DNA from: Sphingomonas sp. PAMC 26621
GTDB taxonomy: Bacteria; Pseudomonadota; Alphaproteobacteria; Sphingomonadales; Sphingomonadaceae
Length of the DNA: 64,000 bases
Direction of reading: 5' to 3'
NCBI RefSeq assembly: GCF_000251145.1
Contig: NZ_AIDW01000036.1
Coordinates: 62,001-126,000, forward strand
The translations under genes were made by a program, and so were the position numbers. The notes below the pieces were generated by a model. The model was given only the letters and a program-made list of their open reading frames with translations, was not told the DNA's origin and made no database searches. Of this stretch, positions 8,417 to 18,520 are shown one piece after another; within the stretch, counting starts at the first letter, position 1, and each line of letters begins with the position of its first letter.

Positions 8417-8818
8417 AGTGCGCTGCCACCGGCCGGGAAGCGTGGAAGCGGTGGCTGCGATGATCTCGGCAACGCCCGCGAGGTTCGTCATGACGTCGGG
8501 ATTGCCGAAGCGGATGATTGTGAAGCCGAGTGCCCTCAGGCGGACGTCGCGTTTTTCATCAACAGGCCCATCATGCGTGTCGCCGTCTACCTCGACCCCA
8601 AGCCCAATGGCAGGGCAGAAAAAATCCAGAATCGCCTGCGCCTCGAACACGACATGCTGGCGACGAAACTTCAGGCCATTCAGTTGGGAGTTAGAAAGCG
8701 CCCGCCACAGCCTAACCTCAGGCTCGGTAGGGTTCCGCCGCATCTCATGCGCGCGAGCCAGCAACTCCGCCTCAGTAGCCCTTACTGCCCCACCCCAACC
8801 CAGCGCCGGGTCGGTCAT
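8393..8818 (-). CDS. DUF559 family protein, Vsr-like endonuclease fold
   Basis: A 141-residue protein with the DUF559 signature: MRRNPTEPEVRLWRAL, LKFRRQHVV, ILDFFCPAIGLGVEVDGDTH and DVRLRALGFTIIRF. The D-(x)n-EVDG-H arrangement matches the PD-(D/E)xK/Vsr-like nuclease core, but activity in this family is not generally demonstrated. The start at 8818 lies inside the nested palindrome at 8802-8865, and the stop comes from the flanking repeat arm, so both ends are made of repeat DNA. The true start could also be the ATG of MRRNPTE, 25 codons downstream. It has no functional neighbours and may be cargo of the repeat element. Confidence 0.8.
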   Translation of the reverse strand: MTDPALGWGGAVRATEAELLARAHEMRRNPTEPEVRLWRALSNSQLNGLKFRRQHVVFEAQAILDFFCPAIGLGVEVDGDTHDGPVDEKRDVRLRALGFTIIRFGNPDVMTNLAGVAEIIAATASTLPGRWQRTAPPQPLP

Positions 8819-8880
8819 GCCCCCGGCATGACCTGAACAGCGCGGGGCGCTGTTCACCCGGCGCTCCTGAAGGGGAGGGG
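8788..8880. repeat. Right arm of inverted-repeat element, split by a nested palindrome
   Basis: GCCCCACCCCAACCC (8788-8801) and CCTGAAGGGGAGGGG (8866-8880) are the two halves of one arm. Between them lies a 64-bp palindrome (8802-8865): outer stem AGCGCCGGG/CCCGGCGCT (8802-8810 with 8857-8865), inner hairpin GGTCATGCC-CCC-GGCATGACC (8813-8833), and inner hairpin TGAACAGCGC-GGG-GCGCTGTTCA (8834-8856). All three stems are perfect, so the strand can fold as a three-way junction. Confidence 0.8.
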
Positions 8881-8946
8881 CTAATCGCGCCCTACTCCTG
8901 CACTCGCTACTCCCTCGACACGCCTACTCCCTCACACCCCACACCC

Positions 8947-9546
8947 TCACCAACTCCACACCATCCCCGTCTCGCTGAACGGTTTCGGCTCCATCGGAGG
9001 GATCGTCGCCGCATTCAGCTCGCACTGCCAATAACCGACGTCGATCCAGCGCCCTTCCTTATACCCCGCCTCGCGGAAGAACCCCGCGCGCCTGAACCCG
9101 ACCGATTCATGCAGCCGGATCGAATGGTCGTTCGGCAACGCGATCACGCCGATCGCGTGGGTAAAGCCCTGCGCGCGCACCGTATCGATCAGCGCGTCGT
9201 ACAATTGCCGCCCGTTGCCGCGCCCGTGCGTGCCGATCTCGAGATAAACCGTCGTCTCGATCGTGTAGCGATACGCGGGTCGATCGCGGAACGCCGATGC
9301 ATAGGCATAGCCGCGCACCGGCCCGCCCTCGCCTTCGGTCACGACCAGCCACGGGTACAGCCCGTTAGACTTTGCCATCCGCGCGCACATGGTCGCAGTG
9401 TCGGGCGCGTCGGACTCGAACGAGACCGTCCCGCGCTCGACATAGGGGCGATAGATCGCCGCGATCGCCGCCGCATCGTCGAGCGTCGCGGGGCGCACTG
9501 CGACGCGGGTCGGCCCCTCGGACGGAACCTCCCGCGGCGCGATCAC
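8947..9546 (-). CDS. GNAT N-acetyltransferase, phosphinothricin-acetyltransferase type
   Basis: A 199-residue acetyl-CoA-dependent N-acetyltransferase. VAVRPATLDDAAAIAAIYRPYVE and the acetyl-CoA loop GTHGRGNGRQLYDAL, followed by GVIALPNDHSIRLHESVGFRRAGFFREAGYK, match the Pat/Bar-like subgroup, whose members acetylate small amines, methionine sulfone or related compounds. The physiological substrate is unknown. The GTG at 9546 overlaps the sppA stop (GTGA), which I take as the start; the open frame continues 26 codons inside sppA but without family similarity. Co-transcribed after sppA. Confidence 0.8.
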   Translation of the reverse strand: MIAPREVPSEGPTRVAVRPATLDDAAAIAAIYRPYVERGTVSFESDAPDTATMCARMAKSNGLYPWLVVTEGEGGPVRGYAYASAFRDRPAYRYTIETTVYLEIGTHGRGNGRQLYDALIDTVRAQGFTHAIGVIALPNDHSIRLHESVGFRRAGFFREAGYKEGRWIDVGYWQCELNAATIPPMEPKPFSETGMVWSW

Positions 9547-11438
9547 AGCGCGAACCGTGCGAGCACCAGATCGAGCAGCTTGGCATCGCCAGGGCGCGGT
9601 GCGGTCCCGCCGATGCCGTCGCACTCGAGGCAGCGCGCCTGAATCGCGGCGCCCGTGCCGATCCGCTTCACATCGCCGAGCGCGCGCGCGAACACCGCGC
9701 GACGATCCGCCGCCATCCGCGTGAACGCGTCGCCCGCCGAGGCATCGTCATCATCGCGTCCCGAGGACAGGATCTGGGCGATCATCATCGCGAACGCGCC
9801 CGGCTTCTTCTCGAGATATTCGGCATGGACATCGGCGGGCTTCAGCCCGGCGCGCTTGGCGGCTTCGTCGATTGCATCCTGCAACCCGCCGAAGCGGTCG
9901 ACCAGCCCGAGCTGCCGCGCGGTGCCGCCATCCCAGACGCGCCCCTGCCCGATCTCGTTGACGCGCTCGGGCGTCATCTTGCGCGCATTGGCGACGCGGG
10001 TGATGAACTGGCGATAGCCGTTCTCGATTCCCGCCTGGAAGATCGTGTCGGTCTCGGGCGTGGTGCCGCCGTAAATGTCGGGCTGCCCCGACAACGGCGT
10101 GGTGCGGACGCCGTCCGAGGTCAGGCCGATCTTCTTGAGCGTGTTCTCGAAGGTGGGAATGATCCCGAAGATCCCGATCGAGCCGGTGATCGTCGTCGGT
10201 TCGGCGAAGATCACGTCGCCCACGGTCGACACCCAATAGCCGCCCGACGCCGCGAGGTTGCCCATCGACACGACGATCGGCAGTTTCTGCGCCTTCGCCT
10301 CGATGATCGCGCGGCGCATGTCCTCGGACGCGAGCGCCGAACCGCCGGGCGAATCGACGCGGACGACGAGCGCCTTGAGGTCCTTCTTGGCGAGGCCCTC
10401 CAGCACCAGCTTGGCGACCGTGTCGCCGCCGACCGAGCCCGCCTTCGACTTGCCGTCGATGATGTCGCCCGCGATCGTCAGCACGCCGATCTTGGCGCCC
10501 GCGGTCGGCAGCGGGTTCGCCGCGACGTAATTGGCGAGCTTGATCGTGTTGAACGTCCCCGGCGCCTTGCCATTGGGGGTGCCGGCAAGCTGCGCCACGC
10601 GCTTGCCGAAATCGAGCCGGGTGCCGAGCTTGTCGACGATCCCGGCCGAGAGGTTGGCCTCGGCGATATTCCCCTGCGCCGCGGTGATGACCGCGCCCGG
10701 GGTCGTCAGGAACGGCTGGAACTTCGCCTTGGGCCGCGCCTTGGTGACGACCTCCTGCCACTGCTGGAACAGCACCTGGTACAGCTTGACGACTTCTTCC
10801 TTGGCCTCGGGCGAGGCTTCGGTGCGCGTGTACGGCTCGACGAACGACTTGTACTTGCCGACGCGATAGACGTGCGCGTTGACGCCGAGCTTGTCGATCA
10901 GGCCCTTGTAATAGAGCTGGCTTCCGCCCGGCCCCATGAACAGCGTGCCCCCCATCGGGCTCATCCAGATCTCGCTCGCGTTCGCGGCGAGGCGGTAGCC
11001 GCCATCGGTATAAGCGGTGGCATAAGCGAGCACCGGCTTGCCCCCCTTCCCATCGGAACCGTCGCGCACGCGGCGGAGCGCGTCGCCGACTTCGGTCAGC
11101 GCGGCGGGATAGCCGCCCGCGAACGAGTCGAGATCGAGCACCACCGTCTTGACGCGGTCGTCCTTCGCCGCCTTGTCGAGCGCACGCACGACGTCGCGCA
11201 GGCGATATTCCGGGGTCGACCCGCCGCCGCCGAGCGCCGCGAAGGGGTCGCCGGGTGACGGCTGCTCGACGATCGGGCCGTCGAGCTTGAGCACCAGCGC
11301 GCCATCCTTGATCGCGCCCGTATTGGGTTTCGCCGCCAGCGCGCCAAACAGCAGGCCGAAGAACAGCAGCATGGCGACCAGCACCAGCGCGTCCTTGATC
11401 CCGACCAGAATTCTCCAAGCGCCCCGAACGAGTTTCAC
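9543..11438 (-). CDS. sppA: Signal peptide peptidase SppA, long form
   Basis: A 631-residue inner-membrane serine protease (family S49, two tandem S49 domains) that degrades cleaved signal peptides. One N-terminal membrane anchor is visible (about residues 17-40, VLVAMLLFFGLLFGAL). The catalytic lysine is in GKYKSFVEPYTR of the first domain and the nucleophilic serine in GNLAASGGYWVST of the second. DSPGGSALASEDM is the conserved substrate-binding block. The GTG at 11438 is preferred over the TTG at 11456 because AGGGAG lies 8 nt before it. GNAT is coupled downstream. Confidence 0.9.
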   Translation of the reverse strand: MKLVRGAWRILVGIKDALVLVAMLLFFGLLFGALAAKPNTGAIKDGALVLKLDGPIVEQPSPGDPFAALGGGGSTPEYRLRDVVRALDKAAKDDRVKTVVLDLDSFAGGYPAALTEVGDALRRVRDGSDGKGGKPVLAYATAYTDGGYRLAANASEIWMSPMGGTLFMGPGGSQLYYKGLIDKLGVNAHVYRVGKYKSFVEPYTRTEASPEAKEEVVKLYQVLFQQWQEVVTKARPKAKFQPFLTTPGAVITAAQGNIAEANLSAGIVDKLGTRLDFGKRVAQLAGTPNGKAPGTFNTIKLANYVAANPLPTAGAKIGVLTIAGDIIDGKSKAGSVGGDTVAKLVLEGLAKKDLKALVVRVDSPGGSALASEDMRRAIIEAKAQKLPIVVSMGNLAASGGYWVSTVGDVIFAEPTTITGSIGIFGIIPTFENTLKKIGLTSDGVRTTPLSGQPDIYGGTTPETDTIFQAGIENGYRQFITRVANARKMTPERVNEIGQGRVWDGGTARQLGLVDRFGGLQDAIDEAAKRAGLKPADVHAEYLEKKPGAFAMMIAQILSSGRDDDDASAGDAFTRMAADRRAVFARALGDVKRIGTGAAIQARCLECDGIGGTAPRPGDAKLLDLVLARFAL

Positions 11439-11596
11439 CTGCGCCGCTCCCTGCAATGCGGAAAAATACCGCCTACAGCTAGAGCAGCCCCCGGGCGGAG
11501 TAAATGCGTGTTAGCGGCGCAACACAGCTTTTTGCCATGAGGCTCGGCCCGCCTGCCAATCGGACCGGCTCGCCACGGAATCGCGGCAGGCCCGTA

Positions 11597-11625
11597 TTGA
11601 CGATGGCGGGTGGCGTACGCATATG
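11597..11625 (+). promoter_or_regulatory. Candidate vegetative promoter of groESL
   Basis: TTGACG (11597-11602), a 17-bp spacer and CATATG (11620-11625) form a housekeeping-type promoter with a strong -35 and a weak -10. The predicted start, near 11632, falls at the left edge of the CIRCE operator, the usual geometry for HrcA repression. Confidence 0.55.
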
Positions 11626-11632
11626 CGCCGTG

Positions 11633-11659
11633 CTGGCACTCACTGCTGGCGAGTGCCAA
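11633..11659 (+). promoter_or_regulatory. CIRCE operator (HrcA site)
   Basis: CTGGCACTC, a 9-nt spacer and GAGTGCCAA match the CIRCE consensus TTAGCACTC-N9-GAGTGCTAA, with inner arms TGGCACTC/GAGTGCCA perfectly complementary. It lies 30 bp before groES. By the known role of CIRCE, HrcA would bind here and repress groESL until heat shock. The hrcA gene itself is not in the window. Confidence 0.9.
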
Positions 11660-11688
11660 CAGCTGTTCATAGAAAAGGGACTCCGCGC

Positions 11689-11976
11689 ATGAACTTTCGT
11701 CCGTTGCACGACCGCGTCCTCGTCCGCCGCGTAGAGGCAGAAGAGAAGACCGCAGGCGGGATCATCATCCCGGAAACTGCCAAGGAAAAGCCGCAGGAAG
11801 GCGAAGTCGTTGCCGCAGGCACCGGCGCCCGCAACGAAGCCGGTGAAATCCACCCGCTCGAAGTCAAGGCCGGCGACAAGGTGCTGTTCGGCAAATGGTC
11901 CGGCACCGAAATCAAGATCGACGGCGAAGACCTTCTGATCATGAAGGAATCGGACATTCTCGGCATCGTTGCCTGA
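11689..11976 (+). CDS. groES: Co-chaperonin GroES
   Basis: A 95-residue 10-kDa chaperonin lid that caps the GroEL ring. FRPLHDRVLVRRVEAEEKTAGGIIIPETAKEKPQEGEV holds the mobile loop, and the C-terminus DLLIMKESDILGIVA is standard. The ATG at 11689 follows AAAAGGGA. Transcribed with groEL 53 bp downstream, under the CIRCE site. Confidence 0.98.
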   Translation: MNFRPLHDRVLVRRVEAEEKTAGGIIIPETAKEKPQEGEVVAAGTGARNEAGEIHPLEVKAGDKVLFGKWSGTEIKIDGEDLLIMKESDILGIVA

Positions 11977-12029
11977 GTCTTTCCGTAAACGACCTTCACT
12001 ATCTTCAACTTCTGAAAGGGTAGCCCACC

Positions 12030-13673
<1,644 letters not shown>

Positions 13674-13765
13674 TCCGGCGGGACCTGCACCGGCTTCGGC
13701 CGGTGCGGGCCCCCTGTCGGCTCGGCAAGGACCGGACCACCCAGCCCATACAGGTTGGACGAAAG

Positions 13766-13798
13766 AAGGGCCGGGGGAGCGATCCCTCGGCCCTTTTT
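13766..13798 (+). terminator. Intrinsic terminator of groESL
   Basis: GGGCCGGGGGA and TCCCTCGGCCC pair (one G-U) around a GCGA tetraloop and are followed by TTTTT. It lies between convergent groEL and the mannose-1-phosphate guanylyltransferase gene. A second GC-rich hairpin (GCACCGGC..GCCGGTGC) lies at 13687-13706, just after the groEL stop. Confidence 0.8.
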
Positions 13799-13825
13799 GT
13801 TGGACGCGAAAACCCGGTGGTCAGC

Positions 13826-14887
13826 TCAGCGCTTCATCGCCTCGATCAGCGCCTTGACCTCCTGGCTGCGCCCGCGCGGCAGGATCAGGATATCGGTGCC
13901 GCTCGCCACCACGATCAGATCCTCGACGCCGACCATCGCGATCCGCGCACCGTCGCTGCGCACCAGACAGTTGCGCGTGTCGATAGCGATCACCTCACCC
14001 TCGTTCTGCCCCGCATGCGCATTGCCGTCCGCGTCGCGCTCACTGATCTCGTGCAGCGCATCCCAACTGCCGAGATCGCTCCAGCCCATGCTGACGCGGA
14101 CCACCGCGACCCGTTCGGCCTTCTCCATTACCGCATAATCGATCGAGTCCGACGGGGCTGCGCCGAACGCCTCCGCGTCGGGGTACACGCGCGTACCGTC
14201 ACGGCGGGCATCCGCCATCGCGCGCTGGCAGGCCGACAGCATCTCGGGCGCATAAGCCGTTAGGGCGTCGAGATACGCGTCCGCGCGGAACAGGAAGATC
14301 CCACCGTTCCAGGCGTGGTCGCCCGCGGCGAGCATCGCCTCGGCGGCATCGCGCGGCGGCTTCTCGACAAACCGCGCGACCCGGTGGACGCCGCCCGCAA
14401 TCTCCTCGCCGATGCGGATCCAGCCGTACCCCGTCTCGGGTGCATGCGGGTCGATCCCGAAGGTCACCAGCCAGCCCTGCTCGACCAGCGGCAGCGCCGC
14501 CTCGATCGCGGCGTGGAAGGCGGGAACGTCGAGAATGACGTGATCCGACGGCATCACCAGCAACGGTGCGTCGCCAGGGGCGGCGAGCGCGGCGAGCGCG
14601 ATGGCGGGCGCGGTGTTGCGACCGACCGGTTCGAGGATCAGCGCCTGCGCTGCGGCACTCACCGCATGCAACTGTTCCTCGACCATGTCTGCATGCCGTG
14701 CGTTGGCGACGACGATCGGCGCGGCAAACCGCTCGCCTTGCGCGCGCTTGGCGGTCAGCTGGAGCATCGTGTCTTCCGCGGTCAGGGCCAGCATCTGCTT
14801 GGGCATCGCGGGAGTCGACATCGGCCACAAACGCGTCCCCGAACCTCCCGACAGGATGACTGGAACGATCGGTGTGGACTGCGGCAT
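13826..14887 (-). CDS. manC: Mannose-1-phosphate guanylyltransferase
   Basis: A 353-residue cytoplasmic nucleotidyltransferase that makes GDP-mannose from mannose-1-phosphate and GTP. The N-terminal LSGGSGTRLWP is the pyrophosphorylase signature, ILEPVGRNTAPAIALAA the sugar-phosphate loop, FVEKPP the substrate lysine block, and WNGGIFLFRADAYL is conserved. It lacks the C-terminal phosphomannose isomerase domain of bifunctional ManC/AlgA proteins. AAGGAG stands 9 nt before the ATG. It is divergent from the sugar transferase gene at 15069, so it probably supplies GDP-mannose for the same exopolysaccharide. Confidence 0.85.
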   Translation of the reverse strand: MPQSTPIVPVILSGGSGTRLWPMSTPAMPKQMLALTAEDTMLQLTAKRAQGERFAAPIVVANARHADMVEEQLHAVSAAAQALILEPVGRNTAPAIALAALAAPGDAPLLVMPSDHVILDVPAFHAAIEAALPLVEQGWLVTFGIDPHAPETGYGWIRIGEEIAGGVHRVARFVEKPPRDAAEAMLAAGDHAWNGGIFLFRADAYLDALTAYAPEMLSACQRAMADARRDGTRVYPDAEAFGAAPSDSIDYAVMEKAERVAVVRVSMGWSDLGSWDALHEISERDADGNAHAGQNEGEVIAIDTRNCLVRSDGARIAMVGVEDLIVVASGTDILILPRGRSQEVKALIEAMKR

Positions 14888-15068
14888 TCGGGCGACTCCT
14901 TGTTGACGCCCGCTCTAGCGCGCGTGCGCGGATTTGGTAACCGCCCTCGATCAACCGCGATCCCGCGAATTCAGTCTTTCTTCGTCAATTTCTGCGACAT
15001 CAAGGTTCAACCGTTGAAGGAGCTGTCATCGGCGCGCGTTTTTTGCGGGTGGACAGGGTACGCATGCG

Positions 15069-16457
15069 ATGATCAGGCTGTTCAAACATTATATCCCAAA
15101 CGCCGTGCTGCTGCTCGGAATGTTCGACGTGTGCCTGCTGATCCTCGCGGGCGAGCTTGGCTACACGCTCCGCATGGGACAGCTCGTTCTGCCGCTCATT
15201 CCGATGTCGGACCGGGTTCCCCAGCTCGTGACCTTTGCGGGCAGCGTGGATCTCGCGATGTTCGCGGTCGGCGTTTACGGCGCGAGCGCGCTGCAGTCGC
15301 TGCGGCATGCGGTCGCACGGATCCTCGTCGCGGTATCGCTTGGCACGATCTTCCTGAGTGTGATCTATTTCGCCTTGCCGACGATCACCTTCTGGCGCTC
15401 CAGCCTGTTGTATTCGATGCTGATCGCGGCCGTCCTGATGATCGCGCTGCGCATCCTGCTGGGCAAGACGCTCGGCGGCCAGGTATTCAAGCGCCGCGTC
15501 GTCGTGCTGGGCGCGGGCGCGCGTGCCGCGCGACTCAAGGCCCTGTCGCAGACGCCGGGGTCGGGCTTCGTGGTGGTGGGCTATGTCTCGATGAGCGAAA
15601 GTGCGCGCGTCATTCCCGAGGCGATCGCGCGGGATGCGATCTACAATCTGGCGGACCACGTCGTCCTGCTCAACGCGAGCGAAGTCGTCCTCGCGCTGGA
15701 GGAACGGCGCAACGCCCTGCCGCTCAAGGACCTGCTCCGGATCAAGACGACCGGCGTCCATGTCAACGAGATCTCGACTTTCCTCGAACGCGAGACCGGG
15801 CGGGTCGACCTGCAGAGCGTCAACCCGAGCTGGCTGATCTTTTCCGACGGATTCTCGTCCGGGCGGATGCTGTCTTCGATGTTCAAGCGGCTGTTCGACA
15901 TCGCCGCGAGCTTCATCCTGCTCACGCTGACGCTCCCGCTGATCCTGATCACCGCGATCGCGATCAAGCTCGAGAGCAAGGGGCCGGCCTTTTATCGCCA
16001 GCGCCGGGTCGGACTCTACAATGTCGGGTTCGATTGCATCAAGTTGCGGTCGATGCGGCAGGACGCCGAGGTCGCGGGCACCGCGGTCTGGGCGGAAAAG
16101 AACGATCCGCGCGTAACGCGGATCGGTCGCCTGATCCGCAAGGTCCGGATCGACGAGTTGCCGCAGACCTGGTCGGTGCTGAAGGGGGAAATGAGCTTCG
16201 TCGGCCCACGTCCCGAGCGCCCGCAGTTCGTCGACGATCTCGAACAGCAACTGCCGTATTACGCCGAGCGCCACATGGTGAAGCCGGGCATCACCGGCTG
16301 GGCGCAGATCAATTACCCCTATGGCGCATCGATCGACGATTCGCGGCAGAAGCTCGAATACGACCTGTACTATGCAAAAAACTATTCACCCTTTCTCGAC
16401 CTGCTGATCCTGCTCCAGACGATCCGCGTCGTCCTGTGGCCGGAGGGCGCGCGCTGA
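15069..16457 (+). CDS. Undecaprenyl-phosphate sugar transferase, TIGR03013 (PEP-CTERM-associated)
   Basis: A 462-residue polyisoprenyl-phosphate hexose-1-phosphate transferase that starts repeat-unit synthesis of an exopolysaccharide at the inner membrane. Four N-terminal membrane segments, a Rossmann-like CoA-binding region (RRVVVLGAGARAARL, about residue 142), a fifth membrane segment (FILLTLTLPLILITAIAI) and the C-terminal bacterial sugar transferase domain (GPAFYRQRRVGLYN, KLRSMRQDAE, DELPQTWSVLKGEMSFVGPRPERPQF, KPGITGWAQIN) are visible. Immediate neighbours PrsK and PrsR support the PEP-CTERM/EpsB subgroup. The other polysaccharide genes are not in the window. Confidence 0.88.
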   Translation: MIRLFKHYIPNAVLLLGMFDVCLLILAGELGYTLRMGQLVLPLIPMSDRVPQLVTFAGSVDLAMFAVGVYGASALQSLRHAVARILVAVSLGTIFLSVIYFALPTITFWRSSLLYSMLIAAVLMIALRILLGKTLGGQVFKRRVVVLGAGARAARLKALSQTPGSGFVVVGYVSMSESARVIPEAIARDAIYNLADHVVLLNASEVVLALEERRNALPLKDLLRIKTTGVHVNEISTFLERETGRVDLQSVNPSWLIFSDGFSSGRMLSSMFKRLFDIAASFILLTLTLPLILITAIAIKLESKGPAFYRQRRVGLYNVGFDCIKLRSMRQDAEVAGTAVWAEKNDPRVTRIGRLIRKVRIDELPQTWSVLKGEMSFVGPRPERPQFVDDLEQQLPYYAERHMVKPGITGWAQINYPYGASIDDSRQKLEYDLYYAKNYSPFLDLLILLQTIRVVLWPEGAR

Positions 16458-16477
16458 GCATCGAAGCCGGCCTAGCG

Positions 16478-18520
16478 ATGCCGATCCTGTTGAGCCACGC
16501 ACTGGCCGCGTTGCTCTTTACAGGCGTCGCTCTGTCACGCCTGCACGAGCGCGCCACCGGCCTCCCGCGCGTGACGTTCATCGCAGCCTTGCTGGCCACC
16601 GCCTTATGGGCGTTGTCAATCGCGGGGATCGATCAATCGGACGGGATTCCGCGGGTCGCCGAGTCGCTGCGCAACCTCGCGTGGCTCGGTTTCATGTATG
16701 CGCTCGTCCGCCGTGACCCGCGCACGCCCGAACATCGTGCGGTCGCAATCCTGTACGGCATCGTCGCGCTGCTGGTCCTGGTCAATGCCGGCCTCGCGAT
16801 GGTGTGGATCGGGTCGGGCGGAGCGATGCTGCCGGAGATCGCGACGCTACGCCTCGTCCTGCACATGATGGCGGCGATCAGCGCGATCGTGCTGGTCCAC
16901 CACCTCTATACCGCCGCCGCACCGGGCACGCGCGGGGGCATCCGGCTTGTCGTCCTCGCGCTGGCGGCGATGTGGGGGAGCGACCTCCTGCTGTACGGCG
17001 CAGCCTGGCTCGAGGCGGATATCCCCGGCCAGATCGTGGTGGCGCGCGGGATCGTGATGGTCGTGGCCGCCCCCGCGCTGCTGATTGCGGTCACGCGCAA
17101 CGGCGACTGGACGCTGCACCTGTCGCGCACCGTCGCGTGGCAGACGCTCTCGTTTGCGGCGGTGGTGCTCTACGCCGCGGCAATGGTCGCGGCGACGAGC
17201 ATCATCGCGCTGGTCAGCGGCCACGATGCCCGCCTGTGGCAGACCGCCTTCGTCGTCGGCTCGACCGCGACCGGGCTGGCGTTCCTCGCCTCGCCACGGG
17301 TGCGCGCCTGGACCAAGGTGAAAGTCGCGAAACACCTGTTCCGCCACCGCTACGATTACCGCAGCGAGTGGATCCGCTTCACCGACACGCTTGGCAAGCC
17401 CGACGATGCCGCCCCGCTCGACCAGCGGATCGTCAAGGCCGTCGCCGACCTCACAGATTCCCCGGCCGGACTGTTGCTCGTCCCGGAATCGACCGGACCG
17501 GGCGGAGGTCTCGGCGTCGGGCTCGACTGGAACTGGGATCTGCCGAGCGGCAGCGCCCCTGCCGCACTGGCGCAATATCTCGTCGACACCGGCCGGATCG
17601 TCGAACTGGATACGGTCCGCTCCGGCGCGACCGACGCGGTCGAGGCCGTCGCAATCCCGCGCTGGATGCTGGAAGGCGACGGCTGGGCGATCGTCCCGCT
17701 TGCGCATCTCGGTCGTCTTCAGGGCGCGATCCTGCTCGCGCGGCCGCCGATCGACCGGGCGCTCGACTGGGAGGATTTCGACCTGTTGCGGATCGCCGGT
17801 CGACATGTCGCGAGCTACCTCGCGGAAGCGCGCGCGCAGGAGGCGCTGGCGGAGGCGCAGCGGTTCGACGAGTTCAACCGTCGGTTCGCCTTCATCCTGC
17901 ACGACGTCAAGAACCTCGTCAGCCAGCTGACGCTGGTCGCCCGCAATGCCGAACGCCATGCCGACAATCCCGACTTCCGCGTCGACATGGTCGCGACGCT
18001 CAAGGACTCTGCGGGGCGGATGAACGACCTGCTCGCGCGCCTGTCGCAGCACCACCGCGCGCGCGCCGATACGCTGCAACCGGTCGCGCTGCGCGACGTG
18101 CTCGAACGCGTTGCCCGCACCCGCAGGGCCTATCATCCGGTCACGGTCTCCGGCGATCCGGCGTTGCTTGCACAGGCGGACCCGGCGCGGCTGGAGCAAG
18201 TGCTCGCGCACCTCCTCCAGAACGCGATCGAGGCAAGTCTCGCCGACGCCCCGGTCGCGCTATCGCTGACCGTCGACGGCGGACACGCCACCGTCATCGT
18301 CGAGGACCACGGCTGCGGGATGACCCCCGCCTTCCTGCGCGACCAATTGTTCAAGCCGTTTGCCTCGTCCAAGCCCGCTGGCTTCGGAATCGGCGCATTC
18401 GAGGCGAAGCAACTCGCCGAGGCGATGGGGGGCCATGTCACCGTCGCCAGCCAGCCCGGCCACGGCACGCGCTTCTGCGTCCACCTCCCCCAGCCGCGCA
18501 GCCTGGACGCAGCGGCATGA
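16478..18520 (+). CDS. prsK: PEP-CTERM system histidine kinase PrsK
   Basis: A 680-residue membrane histidine kinase. About eight hydrophobic segments fill residues 1-270, a GAF-like domain spans about 290-450 (ending EDFDLLRIAGRHVASYLAEARAQE), and the phosphoacceptor helix reads FILHDVKNLVSQL with H475. The ATPase part has LLQNAIEAS (N box), DHGCGM (G1) and PAGFGIGAFEAKQLAEAMGGH. HD-V-KN and the GAF arrangement are the features of TIGR02916. The ATG at 16478 is 20 bp after the sugar transferase stop; the ribosome site is weak. Its stop overlaps the prsR start. It should phosphorylate PrsR; the signal is unknown. Confidence 0.88.
   Translation: MPILLSHALAALLFTGVALSRLHERATGLPRVTFIAALLATALWALSIAGIDQSDGIPRVAESLRNLAWLGFMYALVRRDPRTPEHRAVAILYGIVALLVLVNAGLAMVWIGSGGAMLPEIATLRLVLHMMAAISAIVLVHHLYTAAAPGTRGGIRLVVLALAAMWGSDLLLYGAAWLEADIPGQIVVARGIVMVVAAPALLIAVTRNGDWTLHLSRTVAWQTLSFAAVVLYAAAMVAATSIIALVSGHDARLWQTAFVVGSTATGLAFLASPRVRAWTKVKVAKHLFRHRYDYRSEWIRFTDTLGKPDDAAPLDQRIVKAVADLTDSPAGLLLVPESTGPGGGLGVGLDWNWDLPSGSAPAALAQYLVDTGRIVELDTVRSGATDAVEAVAIPRWMLEGDGWAIVPLAHLGRLQGAILLARPPIDRALDWEDFDLLRIAGRHVASYLAEARAQEALAEAQRFDEFNRRFAFILHDVKNLVSQLTLVARNAERHADNPDFRVDMVATLKDSAGRMNDLLARLSQHHRARADTLQPVALRDVLERVARTRRAYHPVTVSGDPALLAQADPARLEQVLAHLLQNAIEASLADAPVALSLTVDGGHATVIVEDHGCGMTPAFLRDQLFKPFASSKPAGFGIGAFEAKQLAEAMGGHVTVASQPGHGTRFCVHLPQPRSLDAAA

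Noticed and set aside
14315..16477. Upstream 721 codons of the long frame that contains prsK
   Set aside because: They run antisense to the manC-like gene and out of phase through the sugar transferase gene. PrsK similarity begins only at about 16478.
16804..18516. Upstream 571 codons of the long frame that contains prsR
   Set aside because: Arg-rich out-of-frame reading of prsK; the real start with ATGA overlap is at 18517.
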